Origin: Glutamicibacter sp002979865
GTDB lineage: Bacteria; Actinomycetota; Actinomycetes; Actinomycetales; Micrococcaceae
Assembly: GCF_050030965.1 (NCBI RefSeq)
Contig: NZ_CP188297.1
Location: forward strand, 2,418,001 to 2,482,000
Length of the DNA: 64,000 nucleotides
Reading direction: 5' to 3'
Below the pieces are notes generated by a model that saw nothing but the letters and a program-made list of their open reading frames with translations, ran no database searches and had not been told where the DNA came from. Below are positions 17,522-26,223 of this stretch, one piece after another (the first letter of the stretch is position 1; each line of letters starts with the position of its first letter). Made by a program: the position numbers and the translations under genes.

Positions 17522-18925
17522 CTAGCCAGCCACTGTCGAGGCGAAATCCAGCTGCTGGAATTCGAATCCGGCCTGCTGCAGGACTTCGCTGGTGACCTTG
17601 CGGCCGGTCAACGCGACCCGGGCATTGGTTCCCATGACCGCGGCGCCGATCTTGGGCAGCACCGACCCAGTGGGCAGGCCAGGCAGCCCAGCGATGGATC
17701 GCAAGGCGGCCATGACCTCGGCATTGCGCAGCGGCTTCGGGCTGGCGGCATGCACCAGGCCGGCAGGGATGGAGGGCTCTTCGAAGCCGAGCAGGCACCG
17801 GATCAAGCGCAGCCAGTCTTCTAGCCCGATCCAGCTGAACCACTGCTTGCCGTCCCCCAGGGGACCACCCATGCCGGTATTCACCAGCAGGTTCAGCGGG
17901 CCAAGCAGGGGAGCGTCGGGGTGCATCACCAGCGAAGTGCGCAAGAGATAGCGCTGTTCGGCGTTGACCGCGGCTTCGGAGAAGGCCTGCTCCCAAGCCG
18001 AAGCGACCCCGGTCATTTCCGGCAGGGCGCGCTGGTCGCTGGGAACGGGGCTGGACTCGGTCAGCTCTTCCTCGCCGGCGTCACCGAAGATGGCGGTGGT
18101 GCTGGCCTGGATCCAGGTGGCCAGCTGGGGCGCCGAGGCTGCGGCTTCGGCCAAGGTCTTGGTGGAGGCCACACGCGAGTCGGTGAGCGCTGCGATGTTC
18201 TCCGGGGTGTTGCGCTTGTCGACGCGCTCGCCGGCCAGATTGACCAGGTGCACCGGATTCTTGCTGGACAGCGCGCGGGCCCAGGGCCCCTGGTGCACGC
18301 CATCCCAGCTGTACTGCTCGGCAGGGAAATCGTTTTCTGGGTTGCGGGTCAGCACCGATACTGAAATTCCGCGGCAGACCAGATCGGCGACGAGGTTGCG
18401 GCCAAGGAATCCGCGACCACCGGAGATCACCACATGGGCATCGCGTTTGCGGTGCGCACCCGGGGCGATGATCCGGTACAGGCGGGCCGCCGCAATGGCG
18501 AAGTCCTTGCACAGGGCGTTGGCCACGGTGAATTTGAAAGCGGTGGTGCCCGGGCCGTTGAGCTCAGCGGTGAAGTGCAGCACGGGTCCGTGCTCATGGG
18601 GCTCTACCTGCCAGCGCAAGACCATTTCACCGGCCGGCTGCGGCTGGGTGAACTCCACCATGAGGGTGTCCTGGTTGCGCCGGGTGATGGAGCCCGAAGG
18701 CGCGGTGCTGCGGTGCAACGGGCCGAAGAACTTGCCCGGCGGCAACAGATCCACCTTGGTGCCCACGCCGCGCTGGTCGTCATGCACGATGAAGCCGTCG
18801 AAGCTCTTCATCCACTGGCCGGTCTGCGACAGGTTGCCCACGATCGAATAGACGGCCTGCGGGTCAGCGGCCAGGAACTGCGACTCGGTGCGCTGCCAGT
18901 GCGTGAATTTACTCGTGGTGCTCAT
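17522..18925 (-). CDS. SRPBCC plus TIGR01777-family epimerase fusion
   Basis: A 467-residue protein with an N-terminal SRPBCC/START-like ligand-binding domain (about 1-140) and a C-terminal NAD-dependent epimerase of the TIGR01777 / YfcH type (about 150-460). The Rossmann motif is VVISGGRGFLGRNL, with VHLVNLAGERVDKR and WIQASTTAIFGD further on. Such fusions are common in actinobacteria and their function is unknown. ATG 18925 is preceded by AAGGAA about ten bases upstream; a reading from 19006 would add an unlikely cysteine-rich stretch. It is a single gene, ending about 225 bases from the start of the ATP-grasp gene. Confidence 0.82.
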   Translation of the reverse strand: MSTTSKFTHWQRTESQFLAADPQAVYSIVGNLSQTGQWMKSFDGFIVHDDQRGVGTKVDLLPPGKFFGPLHRSTAPSGSITRRNQDTLMVEFTQPQPAGEMVLRWQVEPHEHGPVLHFTAELNGPGTTAFKFTVANALCKDFAIAAARLYRIIAPGAHRKRDAHVVISGGRGFLGRNLVADLVCRGISVSVLTRNPENDFPAEQYSWDGVHQGPWARALSSKNPVHLVNLAGERVDKRNTPENIAALTDSRVASTKTLAEAAASAPQLATWIQASTTAIFGDAGEEELTESSPVPSDQRALPEMTGVASAWEQAFSEAAVNAEQRYLLRTSLVMHPDAPLLGPLNLLVNTGMGGPLGDGKQWFSWIGLEDWLRLIRCLLGFEEPSIPAGLVHAASPKPLRNAEVMAALRSIAGLPGLPTGSVLPKIGAAVMGTNARVALTGRKVTSEVLQQAGFEFQQLDFASTVAG

Positions 18926-19049
18926 CTTGGAATAGTTCCTTCCAGCTCGGTTTCTCGGGCATAGCTCTAGGCTACTGTGCCCGGTGCACTTCGGCAGGAT
19001 AGACATCGAAGCCTGCCTGAACTGTTACACCAGGGTCCTGGAACGGGAA

Positions 19050-19083
19050 AAGCTCCCTTGGTCCATGCGGACCAAGGGAGCTT
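19050..19083 (-). terminator. rho-independent terminator of putP
   Basis: A perfect 15-base stem (AAGCTCCCTTGGTCC at 19050-19064 and its complement at 19069-19083) with a four-base loop lies 17 bases past the putP stop. On the minus strand it is followed by TTTT-CCC. Confidence 0.85.
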
Positions 19084-19099
19084 CGGATCGGGGCGTTGG

Positions 19100-20605
19100 C
19101 TAGGCAGTAACCTTGGCGCCGACTTCCTGTTCCATTTCGGTGAACTCGCCATCGATGGTCGGGTTCGGGCGGTAGGTTGCCCGGGAAACCAGCCATGCGA
19201 CAACCAGTGCGGCGAGGAAGCCCGGGACGATCTCGTACATGGCCGAGGCCAGCACGTCCACGTTGCCCCAGATGAACACCACGACGGCGCCGGTGACCAT
19301 GCCGGCGAAACCGCCCACGGCGGTCAGCTTGCGCCAGTACAGGGCCAGCAGGACAACAGGGCCGAAGGCGGCACCGAAGCCTGCCCACGCGAAGGAGACC
19401 AGCTCAAGGATGGAGGAGTTCGGGTTCAGCGCCAGCAGGGCGGCGACGACGGCCACCAGCAGTACGCCGGAGCGGCCCAGCATGACCAGGGCCTTGGGCG
19501 AAGCCTTGCGGCCGGTGATGTTGTACAGGTCCTCCACCAGTGCCGAGGAGCAGACGATCAGCTGCGAGGACATGGTGGACATGATGGCCGCCAGCACAGC
19601 GGCGAGCACCAGGCCGGCGATCAGCGGGTGGAAGAAGATCTGGCTCAGCAGCAGGAAGACAGTTTCGCTGCTGGCCTTGTCCAGCGGCTGATCGGCGAAG
19701 TACGCGACGCCGATGAACGCGGTGGCGATGGCGCCCAGGGTGGTCAGGAACATCCAGCCAATGCCGATGCGCCGTGCGGTCTTCGCTTCGCCCGGGGTGC
19801 GCAGCGCCATGAAGCGCACGATGATGTGCGGCTGGCCGAAGTAGCCCAGGCCCCACGCTGCGGTGGAGAAGATGGCCACGGCGGCCAGGATCGCGCTGTT
19901 GTCGCTGAAGGAGGAGAACAGGTTGAACGCTTCGGGATTGACTTCGGTGACCTTCGAGGTAATGTCCCCGATGCTGCCGATCTGGATGACTGCCACAATC
20001 GGCACGGCAATCAGCGCGGCGAACATCAGCAAGCCCTGGACCATGTCGGTCAGGGACGCCCCGAGGAAGCCGCCGAACAGGGTGTAGAGCAGGGTGATTC
20101 CTGCCACGAAGAACATGCCCGCAAGGTACTGCCAGCCGAAGGAAGCCTCGAAGAACTTGCCTGCAGCCACCATTCCGGAGGATACGTAGAAGGTGAAGAA
20201 CACCAGGATGATCACCGATGCGCCGATGCGCAGCAGGTGGCTGTTGTCCTTCAGGCGCTTTTCGAAGAAGCTCGGGATGGTGATGGCGTTCTGCGAGATC
20301 GCGGTGTAGGAACGCAGCCGCGGAGCGACGAACTTCCAGTTCAGCCACGCGCCGATGAGCAGGCCGATGCCGATCCATGCTTCGTGCAGGCCGCCGAGGT
20401 AGATGGCGCCGGGCAGGCCCATGAGCAGCCAGCCCGACATGTCGGATGCGCCTGCGGACAGGGCTGCGACCCACGGCTTCAGGCCGCGGTCGGCCAGCAT
20501 GTAATCGTCAATGTTGTTGGTGCGGCGATATGCAATATAGCCGATGCCAAGCATGGCGGCCATGTAAATTGCGATCGCAATCATCTGGAAAGTCTGGTCG
20601 GACAT
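19100..20605 (-). CDS. putP: sodium/proline symporter
   Basis: A 501-residue sodium:solute symporter (SSS family) with about 13 membrane segments. Signature stretches include GYIAYRRTNNIDDYMLADRGL, LSAGASDMSGWLLMGLPGAIY, the Na-site region near YVSSGMVAAGKFFEASFGW, and a C-terminal amphipathic tail. It should import proline with sodium. The length is right for PutP. GAGGAAAA lies directly before ATG 20605. It is transcribed in the same direction as the LysR gene and divergently from putA; together they form a proline-utilisation locus. A strong terminator follows. Confidence 0.92.
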   Translation of the reverse strand: MSDQTFQMIAIAIYMAAMLGIGYIAYRRTNNIDDYMLADRGLKPWVAALSAGASDMSGWLLMGLPGAIYLGGLHEAWIGIGLLIGAWLNWKFVAPRLRSYTAISQNAITIPSFFEKRLKDNSHLLRIGASVIILVFFTFYVSSGMVAAGKFFEASFGWQYLAGMFFVAGITLLYTLFGGFLGASLTDMVQGLLMFAALIAVPIVAVIQIGSIGDITSKVTEVNPEAFNLFSSFSDNSAILAAVAIFSTAAWGLGYFGQPHIIVRFMALRTPGEAKTARRIGIGWMFLTTLGAIATAFIGVAYFADQPLDKASSETVFLLLSQIFFHPLIAGLVLAAVLAAIMSTMSSQLIVCSSALVEDLYNITGRKASPKALVMLGRSGVLLVAVVAALLALNPNSSILELVSFAWAGFGAAFGPVVLLALYWRKLTAVGGFAGMVTGAVVVFIWGNVDVLASAMYEIVPGFLAALVVAWLVSRATYRPNPTIDGEFTEMEQEVGAKVTA

Positions 20606-20664
20606 TTTTCCTCATTACCGTTTGTGCCTGGGGCTTTTCTCAGCCGCCATAGGCGCGGATTTCT

Positions 20665-20718
20665 GTGGTGCGAGTCACCACTATGGCACTAATTCTCCGG
20701 TTTGTCGCCGGGTGCCAT
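20665..20718. promoter_or_regulatory. inverted repeats upstream of putP
   Basis: The gap between putP and its LysR gene holds GTGGTG-CGAGT-CACCAC (20665-20681) and ATGGCAC (20683-20689) / GTGCCAT (20712-20718), with two CCGG motifs inside the second. They may be regulator sites or the 3' end of the lysR mRNA. Confidence 0.3.
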
Positions 20719-20741
20719 TTGGTCTGTGATCATTCTGTTAT

Positions 20742-21704
20742 CTAGTCGACCGTATCGAAGTCTGCAGGGGTAGCCAAAATCGCGGAGTTGCTTGCATCAC
20801 TCATTCCGGGCTGCGCGTGCAGCGATTTGCGCACCGCGCGGATGGCCGGGGACTGGGTGGAGGAATGCCGCATGGCGGTGAAGATGGTGCGCTCCGGAGA
20901 GCCGGGAAGATCCACCGTGCGCAGGCTGCTGCGCTGGTCGCGCAGGACCAGCTCTGGGAGCATCGCCACGGCGTTGCCCGAAGCGACTAACTGCACGTGA
21001 GCCTGCAAATCAGCGGTTTCGTAGCGCAGGTCCGGCTCGAACCCTGCAAGCCGGCAAGCCTGCAGGGCCCAGTGCCGGCTGGCGGCACCCGCGGGTTCCA
21101 CCACCCAGGGCAGTGAGTTGGCATGCTCCAAGGTGTGCACCCGGTCGAATTCTGCATTTCCGGCCGCGCCTCGTGCCGGCAAGGCCAGGCGGATCGGATC
21201 GTGAGTCAGAACACGCCGATCGAGGTTGTCGTAGTGCGGCGCGGAATGTCCCGAGTACTGCTCCGCGACCACCAAATCGAAACTTCGGCTGCTGGTTTCA
21301 TTCAGCGCGTCGGCTGGTTCCTGCTGGCTCATTTCCACCCGCAGATTGGGGTGCCTGGTGCGCAGTTCGCGCAGTACCGGCGGCATGAGCCGGAGCATGG
21401 CCGTCTGGAAAACCGCTAGCCGGACGGTTCCGGACACCGTGGACATGGCCGCGGACAGGTCCGCTTCGGCGCGTTCCATGGAATCGAGCAGCTCTTCGGT
21501 GTGGGCCACCAGGATCTGGGCCTGCGGGGTGAGCTTGAGGGTGCGTCCGGTGCGCCGCAGCAGCTCCACCCCGGTTTCGGTTTCCAGCTGGCTCAGCTGC
21601 TGCGACACGGATGAGGGGGAGTAGCTCAGCGCGTCGGCCACCTCGGCAATGGTTCCGCGGATATGCAATTCGCGAAGCAAGCGCAATCTTCTCAGTTCAA
21701 GCAC
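20742..21704 (-). CDS. LysR-family regulator of the proline locus
   Basis: A 320-residue LysR-type protein with an N-terminal helix-turn-helix (about 1-60, with IRGTIAEVADALSYSPSSVS) and a two-lobe effector domain (about 90-300). It is transcribed divergently from putA and upstream of putP on the same strand, the classic place for a LysR activator, so proline or P5C is a likely effector. GTG 21704 is the start; its ribosome site is weak (GGCGGGA). The C-terminal tail after about residue 295 is low in conservation and rich in Ala/Ser. Confidence 0.83.
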   Translation of the reverse strand: MLELRRLRLLRELHIRGTIAEVADALSYSPSSVSQQLSQLETETGVELLRRTGRTLKLTPQAQILVAHTEELLDSMERAEADLSAAMSTVSGTVRLAVFQTAMLRLMPPVLRELRTRHPNLRVEMSQQEPADALNETSSRSFDLVVAEQYSGHSAPHYDNLDRRVLTHDPIRLALPARGAAGNAEFDRVHTLEHANSLPWVVEPAGAASRHWALQACRLAGFEPDLRYETADLQAHVQLVASGNAVAMLPELVLRDQRSSLRTVDLPGSPERTIFTAMRHSSTQSPAIRAVRKSLHAQPGMSDASNSAILATPADFDTVD

Positions 21705-21750
21705 GGTTTTCCCGCCATTCAGTTAATAGGGACTCACGGAGTCCAAATAC

Positions 21751-21809
21751 TTCGGCAAAACCGAACGAACATCTTCGGCTTTGTTCACTTTTGCTTAAGA
21801 CAATATAGG
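21751..21809 (+). promoter_or_regulatory. putA promoter with LysR-type operator sites
   Basis: A -35 TTGTTC (21781-21786), a 17-base spacer and a -10 TATAGG (21804-21809) form a good promoter, giving a leader of about 120 bases. Just upstream are TTCGG-CAAAA-CCGAA (21751-21765) and GAACA (21767-21771) / TGTTC (21782-21786). The second repeat overlaps the -35 box, as expected for LysR-type control. Confidence 0.6.
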
Positions 21810-21937
21810 TTCATACTCGATCTTGCACACAGCTTTTCCTAGCGGCCCTCTGGCAGCAGCAGGCCGCCGGATTAGCCACAACGACATCAGCGTTCGGTGC
21901 CGAACCACAAGTACGAATTGCATCGAAGGGACCACCA

Positions 21938-24900
21938 GTGTCTTTCACCTCCACCCAGCACGTAGTGCCAGCCGCACTAGATGCCGACGGCAACCCGCTC
22001 ACCTCGCCGGCCGAACTCGCTGACGACGTCATCAAGCTGGTGCGCCGCTGGCTCACCGAAGCTTCCGAATACCCCGTAGATGCCGCCGCCGCCCGCCTGG
22101 CCGGAGTGCTCAAGGACCCCAAGGGCCTGGACTTCACCGTAGGCTTCGTCGATGGCGTGATCCGCCCCGAAGACCTGAACGTCGCGGCAGCCAACCTCAA
22201 GGCGCTGGCTCCAATGGTTCCAGGCTTCCTGCCCTGGTACATGCGCAAGGCCGTCGCCGTTGGCGGCGCCATGGCCCCAATCGTGCCGCAGGTAGTTGTC
22301 CCCATCGCCCGCAAGGTCTTGCGCGAGATGGTAGGCCACCTGATCATTGACGCCTCGGATGCCAAGCTCGGCGGAGCGATCTCCAAGATCAAGCGCGAGG
22401 GCGTGGACCTGAACGTCAACCTGCTCGGCGAGGCCATCCTCGGCGAAGGCGAAGCAGCCCGCCGCCTGGATGGCACCACCAAGCTGCTGGAACGCAACGA
22501 CGTGGACTACGTGTCGATCAAGGTCTCCTCGACCGTCGCCCCGCATAACCACTGGGCGTTCGACGAAGCCGTGGAGCACATCGTGGACAAGCTGCAGCCG
22601 CTGTACGAGCTGGCTGCCAACAGCCCGAAGAAGAAATTCATCAACCTGGACATGGAAGAGTACAAGGACCTGGAGCTGACCATCGCGGTCTTCACCAAGA
22701 TCCTTTCCAAGCCGGAATTCAAGGACCTGCCCGCCGGCATCGTGCTGCAGGCCTACCTGCCAGATGCGCTGGGCGCGATGATCCAGCTCCAGGAATTCTC
22801 CGCGGCCCGCGTGGCCGAAGGCGGCGCACCCATCAAGGTCCGCGTGGTCAAGGGCGCCAACCTGCCAATGGAAACCATGGAAGCCGACATCCACGGCTGG
22901 CCGCTGGCCACTTGGCACACCAAGCAGGACTCTGACACCAGCTACAAATCCGTGCTGGAATACGCGCTGCGCCCCGAACACGTGAAGAACATCCGCATCG
23001 GTATCGCCGGGCACAACCTCTTTGACGTTGCACTGGCTTGGCTGCTGGCCAAGTCGCGCAATGCCACCGACGGCATCGAATTCGAAATGCTGCTGGGCAT
23101 GGCTACCGGCCAGGCCGAAGCGGTGCGCAAGGACGTCGGCTCGCTGCTGCTCTACACCCCGGTGGTGCACCCGCAGGAATTCGACGTGGCCATCGCCTAC
23201 CTGATCCGCCGACTCGAAGAGGGCGCCAGCCAGGAAAACTTCATGTCCGCAGTCTTCGAGCTGGCCAAGAACGAGGCCTTGTTCGAACGCGAGAAGAACC
23301 GCTTCCTCGCTTCCCTGGAAGCCATGTCCTATGTGGTCCCTGCCCCGCACCGCGTGCAGAACCGCCAGGTCCAGGATCCGGCGCTGAGCACCCGCGTGGC
23401 CGGTTTCGCCGATGGCTCCACCGAATTCTTCAACACCCCGGATACCGACCCGGACCTGAACCAGAACCGTGCCTGGGGACGCGAGATCCTGGCCAAGATG
23501 CAGGAATCGCCGCTGGGCAAGGAACTGGTCAAGAACAACACCCTGAACAGCGCCGGCGAACTCGACGAGTCCATCGCCATGGGCGTGGATGCCGCCGCCG
23601 GCTGGCAGCAGCTGGGCGCGGCCCAGCGCGCGCAGATCTTGCACCGTGCCGGCCTGCTCTTCGAGGAGCGCCGCGCCACCTTGCTCGAGGTCCTGGGCTC
23701 CGAATGCGGCAAGACCATTGACCAGGGCGATGTGGAAATTTCCGAGGCCATCGACTTCGCGCACTACTACGCGGAACTGGGCCGTGAACTGGATACCGTG
23801 GATGGCGCGAAGTTCGTCCCGTCGAAGCTGACCGTGGTCACCCCGCCATGGAACTTCCCGATGGCGATTCCGGCCGGTTCCACCCTCTCGGCGCTGGCCG
23901 CCGGTTCCTCGGTGATCATCAAGCCTGCCAGCCAGGCCGCCCGCGTGGGCGCCGTCATGGTGCAGTGCCTGTGGGATGCCGGCGTGCCCAAGGACGTGCT
24001 GCAGCTGGTCTTCGTGGGCGATCGCTCCCTGGGCCAGCAGCTGGTCTCCGATGAGCGCGTGGACCGCCTGATCCTCACCGGCGGCTACGAGACCGCGGAA
24101 CTGTTCCGCTCCTTCCGCAAGGACCTGCCGCTGCTGGCTGAGACCTCCGGCAAGAATGCCATCATCGTCACCCCGAACGCCGACCTGGATCTGGCTGCGC
24201 GCGACGTCGTGCAGTCGGCCTTCGGCCACGCCGGACAGAAGTGCTCGGCAGCTTCGCTGGTGGTGCTGGTGGGCTCGGTGGCTGAATCCCGCCGTTTCAA
24301 CAACCAGCTGATCGATGCGGTGAAGTCGCTGAAGGTCGGCTACCCGTGGAACCCCGAATCCCAGATGGGTCCATTGATCGGCGAGCCGGGCGAAAAGCTC
24401 AAGCGGGGCCTGACCACCCTGGGCGCCGGCGAGCGTTGGGCCATTGAGCCGAAGCAGCTCGATGACTCGGGCAAGCTCTACTCGCCGGGCGTGCGCTACG
24501 ATGTGGCCCGCGGCAGCGAGTACCACAAGACCGAATACTTCGGCCCGATTCTCGGCGTGATGACCGCCAAGACCCTGGAAGAAGCGGTGGAGATCGTCAA
24601 CGAGGTGGACTACGGCCTGACCTCGGGCCTGCATTCGCTGGATTCGGCGGAGATGGGCTACTGGCTGGAGAACATCCAGGCGGGCAACATCTACGCCAAC
24701 CGCGGCATCACCGGTGCCATCGTGCAGCGCCAGCCGTTTGGCGGCTGGAAGAAGTCGGCCATCGGCGCAGGCACCAAGGCCGGCGGCCCGAACTACCTGG
24801 TCGGCATGGGCTCCTGGGTGGACGCCCCCGCCACGCAGGGCGCAGCGCTCTCGGCATTCGACCAGCGCCTGCTGAACACCGCAGAACTGGATTCGGAGCA

Positions 24901-25456
24901 GGCGCAGTGGCTGGGCTCGGCACTGGCCAGCGACAAGCTGTGGTGGAACAACGAGTTCAACCAGGCCAAGGACCGCTCGGGGCTGGTCGCCGAGCGCAAC
25001 ATCTTCCGCTACCGCGCGGTTGACGTGACCGTGCGCTTCGAAGAAGCCACCAGCGGCCACGGACTGGCCGAGGCGCTGCGCGTCATTGCCGCCGGTGTCA
25101 CCGCAGGTTCCCGCGTGATCTTCTCCGCTGACGTGCAGCTGCCCTTGGGCGTGCGCAACCTGTTGGCCGAGAACTCGGTCACCGTGGTGCGCGAAGACGC
25201 TGCGGCATTCGCCGCCCGTGCTGCGAAGCTGGCTGCGAAGACCGGTCCGGAGTCCGCTGCCCGCATCCGCCTGATCGGCGGCTCGATGAAGGCTGTCGCC
25301 GAGGCAGCCAACGGCAAGCCGGATGTGGCCATCTACGCATCGCCGGTGACCGCTGCCGGACGGGTGGAGATGCTTCCGTTCCTGCATGAGCAGGCCGTAT
25401 CCATCACCGCTCACCGCTTCGGCACCCCGAATCACCTCAGTGATTCGCTGATCTAG
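21938..25456 (+). CDS. putA: bifunctional proline dehydrogenase / P5C dehydrogenase
   Basis: This 1172-residue enzyme oxidises proline to glutamate in two steps. The FAD-binding PRODH barrel spans about 80-480 (DYVSIKVSS, QAYLPDALG, VRVVKGANLPME, FEMLLGMA). The NAD-dependent aldehyde dehydrogenase spans about 510-990 (LAETSGKNAI with the general-base Glu; FGHAGQKCSAAS with the catalytic Cys). A C-terminal PutA domain ends in LPFLHEQAVSITAHRFGTPN. There is no N-terminal DNA-binding domain, so it is not its own repressor; the divergent LysR protein takes that role. GTG 21938 follows AAGGGA at good spacing. The gene ends before a very strong hairpin. Confidence 0.95.
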   Translation: MSFTSTQHVVPAALDADGNPLTSPAELADDVIKLVRRWLTEASEYPVDAAAARLAGVLKDPKGLDFTVGFVDGVIRPEDLNVAAANLKALAPMVPGFLPWYMRKAVAVGGAMAPIVPQVVVPIARKVLREMVGHLIIDASDAKLGGAISKIKREGVDLNVNLLGEAILGEGEAARRLDGTTKLLERNDVDYVSIKVSSTVAPHNHWAFDEAVEHIVDKLQPLYELAANSPKKKFINLDMEEYKDLELTIAVFTKILSKPEFKDLPAGIVLQAYLPDALGAMIQLQEFSAARVAEGGAPIKVRVVKGANLPMETMEADIHGWPLATWHTKQDSDTSYKSVLEYALRPEHVKNIRIGIAGHNLFDVALAWLLAKSRNATDGIEFEMLLGMATGQAEAVRKDVGSLLLYTPVVHPQEFDVAIAYLIRRLEEGASQENFMSAVFELAKNEALFEREKNRFLASLEAMSYVVPAPHRVQNRQVQDPALSTRVAGFADGSTEFFNTPDTDPDLNQNRAWGREILAKMQESPLGKELVKNNTLNSAGELDESIAMGVDAAAGWQQLGAAQRAQILHRAGLLFEERRATLLEVLGSECGKTIDQGDVEISEAIDFAHYYAELGRELDTVDGAKFVPSKLTVVTPPWNFPMAIPAGSTLSALAAGSSVIIKPASQAARVGAVMVQCLWDAGVPKDVLQLVFVGDRSLGQQLVSDERVDRLILTGGYETAELFRSFRKDLPLLAETSGKNAIIVTPNADLDLAARDVVQSAFGHAGQKCSAASLVVLVGSVAESRRFNNQLIDAVKSLKVGYPWNPESQMGPLIGEPGEKLKRGLTTLGAGERWAIEPKQLDDSGKLYSPGVRYDVARGSEYHKTEYFGPILGVMTAKTLEEAVEIVNEVDYGLTSGLHSLDSAEMGYWLENIQAGNIYANRGITGAIVQRQPFGGWKKSAIGAGTKAGGPNYLVGMGSWVDAPATQGAALSAFDQRLLNTAELDSEQAQWLGSALASDKLWWNNEFNQAKDRSGLVAERNIFRYRAVDVTVRFEEATSGHGLAEALRVIAAGVTAGSRVIFSADVQLPLGVRNLLAENSVTVVREDAAAFAARAAKLAAKTGPESAARIRLIGGSMKAVAEAANGKPDVAIYASPVTAAGRVEMLPFLHEQAVSITAHRFGTPNHLSDSLI

Positions 25457-25465
25457 CAGGCAAGC

Positions 25466-25519
25466 GCATAAAGCAGTGGCCAGCATCCATTTATTTGGAT
25501 GCTGGCCACTGCTTTATGC
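25466..25519. terminator. very strong bidirectional hairpin terminator
   Basis: Perfect 24-base arms at 25466-25489 and 25496-25519, separated by the six-base loop TTTATT, lie between convergent putA and the membrane-protein gene. The 5' arm begins GCATAAAGCAGTGGCCAGC. Confidence 0.85.
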
Positions 25520-25529
25520 CGGATGCTCT

Positions 25530-26129
25530 TTACTTCTTGCGTACCTTGTACTTGGCGACCAGAAGATCCGCGGTGGCGGAGAGGATCGCCGGAAGAATGT
25601 AGCGCGCCAAGGTCACCAGGGTAAAGGCGAGTACGGATCCGCTGGCCGAACCAGCCACGGACAGGGCCGCAAATCCCAGGCCCACCGCGGAGAGCAGGCC
25701 GACGATCCAGCCAGCGAGCTTGCGGGGACGCAGGACGAACCAGCCAACTAGCGAAAGCACCGGCAGGAGCAGGCCCCAGACGGTGAAGTAGCCGGTGTAC
25801 ATTCCTTGCAGATCCAGCGCGGAGACCAGGAACCAATCGCCATATTCCACGGTGTCCAGTACCGGCAGCTTCAGCAAGATGTCCAGGACCAGCGACAGCA
25901 GGACCAGCAGCATCGCGAAGACCTTGGTGTCCTTGCGCGCTTCGAGCAACCAGAAGCTGCCGATGGCCACGAGCCTGATCACCCATAACGCGATCAGGGA
26001 GAGCAGGCTGCCGCCGGTGACATAGTCGGCGGTGGACAGCAGCGTGGATCCGGTGATGCCGGCGATCAGCACCAGCCAAACAATGATCAGGCGGGCCGGC
26101 AGATGCAACAGTGGTTTTTCTTCGCTCAC
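25530..26129 (-). CDS. hypothetical polytopic membrane protein
   Basis: A 199-residue protein with about five or six hydrophobic segments, among them LPARLIIVWLVLIAGITGST, LLSLIALWVIRLVAIGSFWL, a long segment at about 118-140 and another around 165-190. The C-terminus is basic (LLVAKYKVRKK). I do not recognise a named family. It is a single gene, convergent with putA across the hairpin and divergent from the LysR gene at 26224. GC content and codon use look like the rest of the chromosome, unlike the block that follows. Confidence 0.6.
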   Translation of the reverse strand: MSEEKPLLHLPARLIIVWLVLIAGITGSTLLSTADYVTGGSLLSLIALWVIRLVAIGSFWLLEARKDTKVFAMLLVLLSLVLDILLKLPVLDTVEYGDWFLVSALDLQGMYTGYFTVWGLLLPVLSLVGWFVLRPRKLAGWIVGLLSAVGLGFAALSVAGSASGSVLAFTLVTLARYILPAILSATADLLVAKYKVRKK

Positions 26130-26210
26130 TTAGCCAAGTCTAATGAAGCTGGCTGTGCATCGACTTGGTTTCACCCTAATGGAGTACCGATTAGTAGGCC
26201 AATACAGGGC

Positions 26211-26216
26211 TAGGAT
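26211..26216 (+). promoter_or_regulatory. -10 box of a probable leaderless LysR mRNA
   Basis: TAGGAT lies seven bases before ATG 26224. The AGGA within it could also act as a ribosome site, so leadered initiation from further upstream is not excluded. No convincing -35 was found. Confidence 0.4.
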
Positions 26217-26223
26217 GACTTGC

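Noticed and set aside
21977..25486. A 1169-codon open frame on the minus strand opposite putA
   Set aside because: It mirrors putA codon structure; high G/C at third positions keeps the opposite frame open. The translation is rich in His, Gln, Val, Gly and Arg and matches no family.
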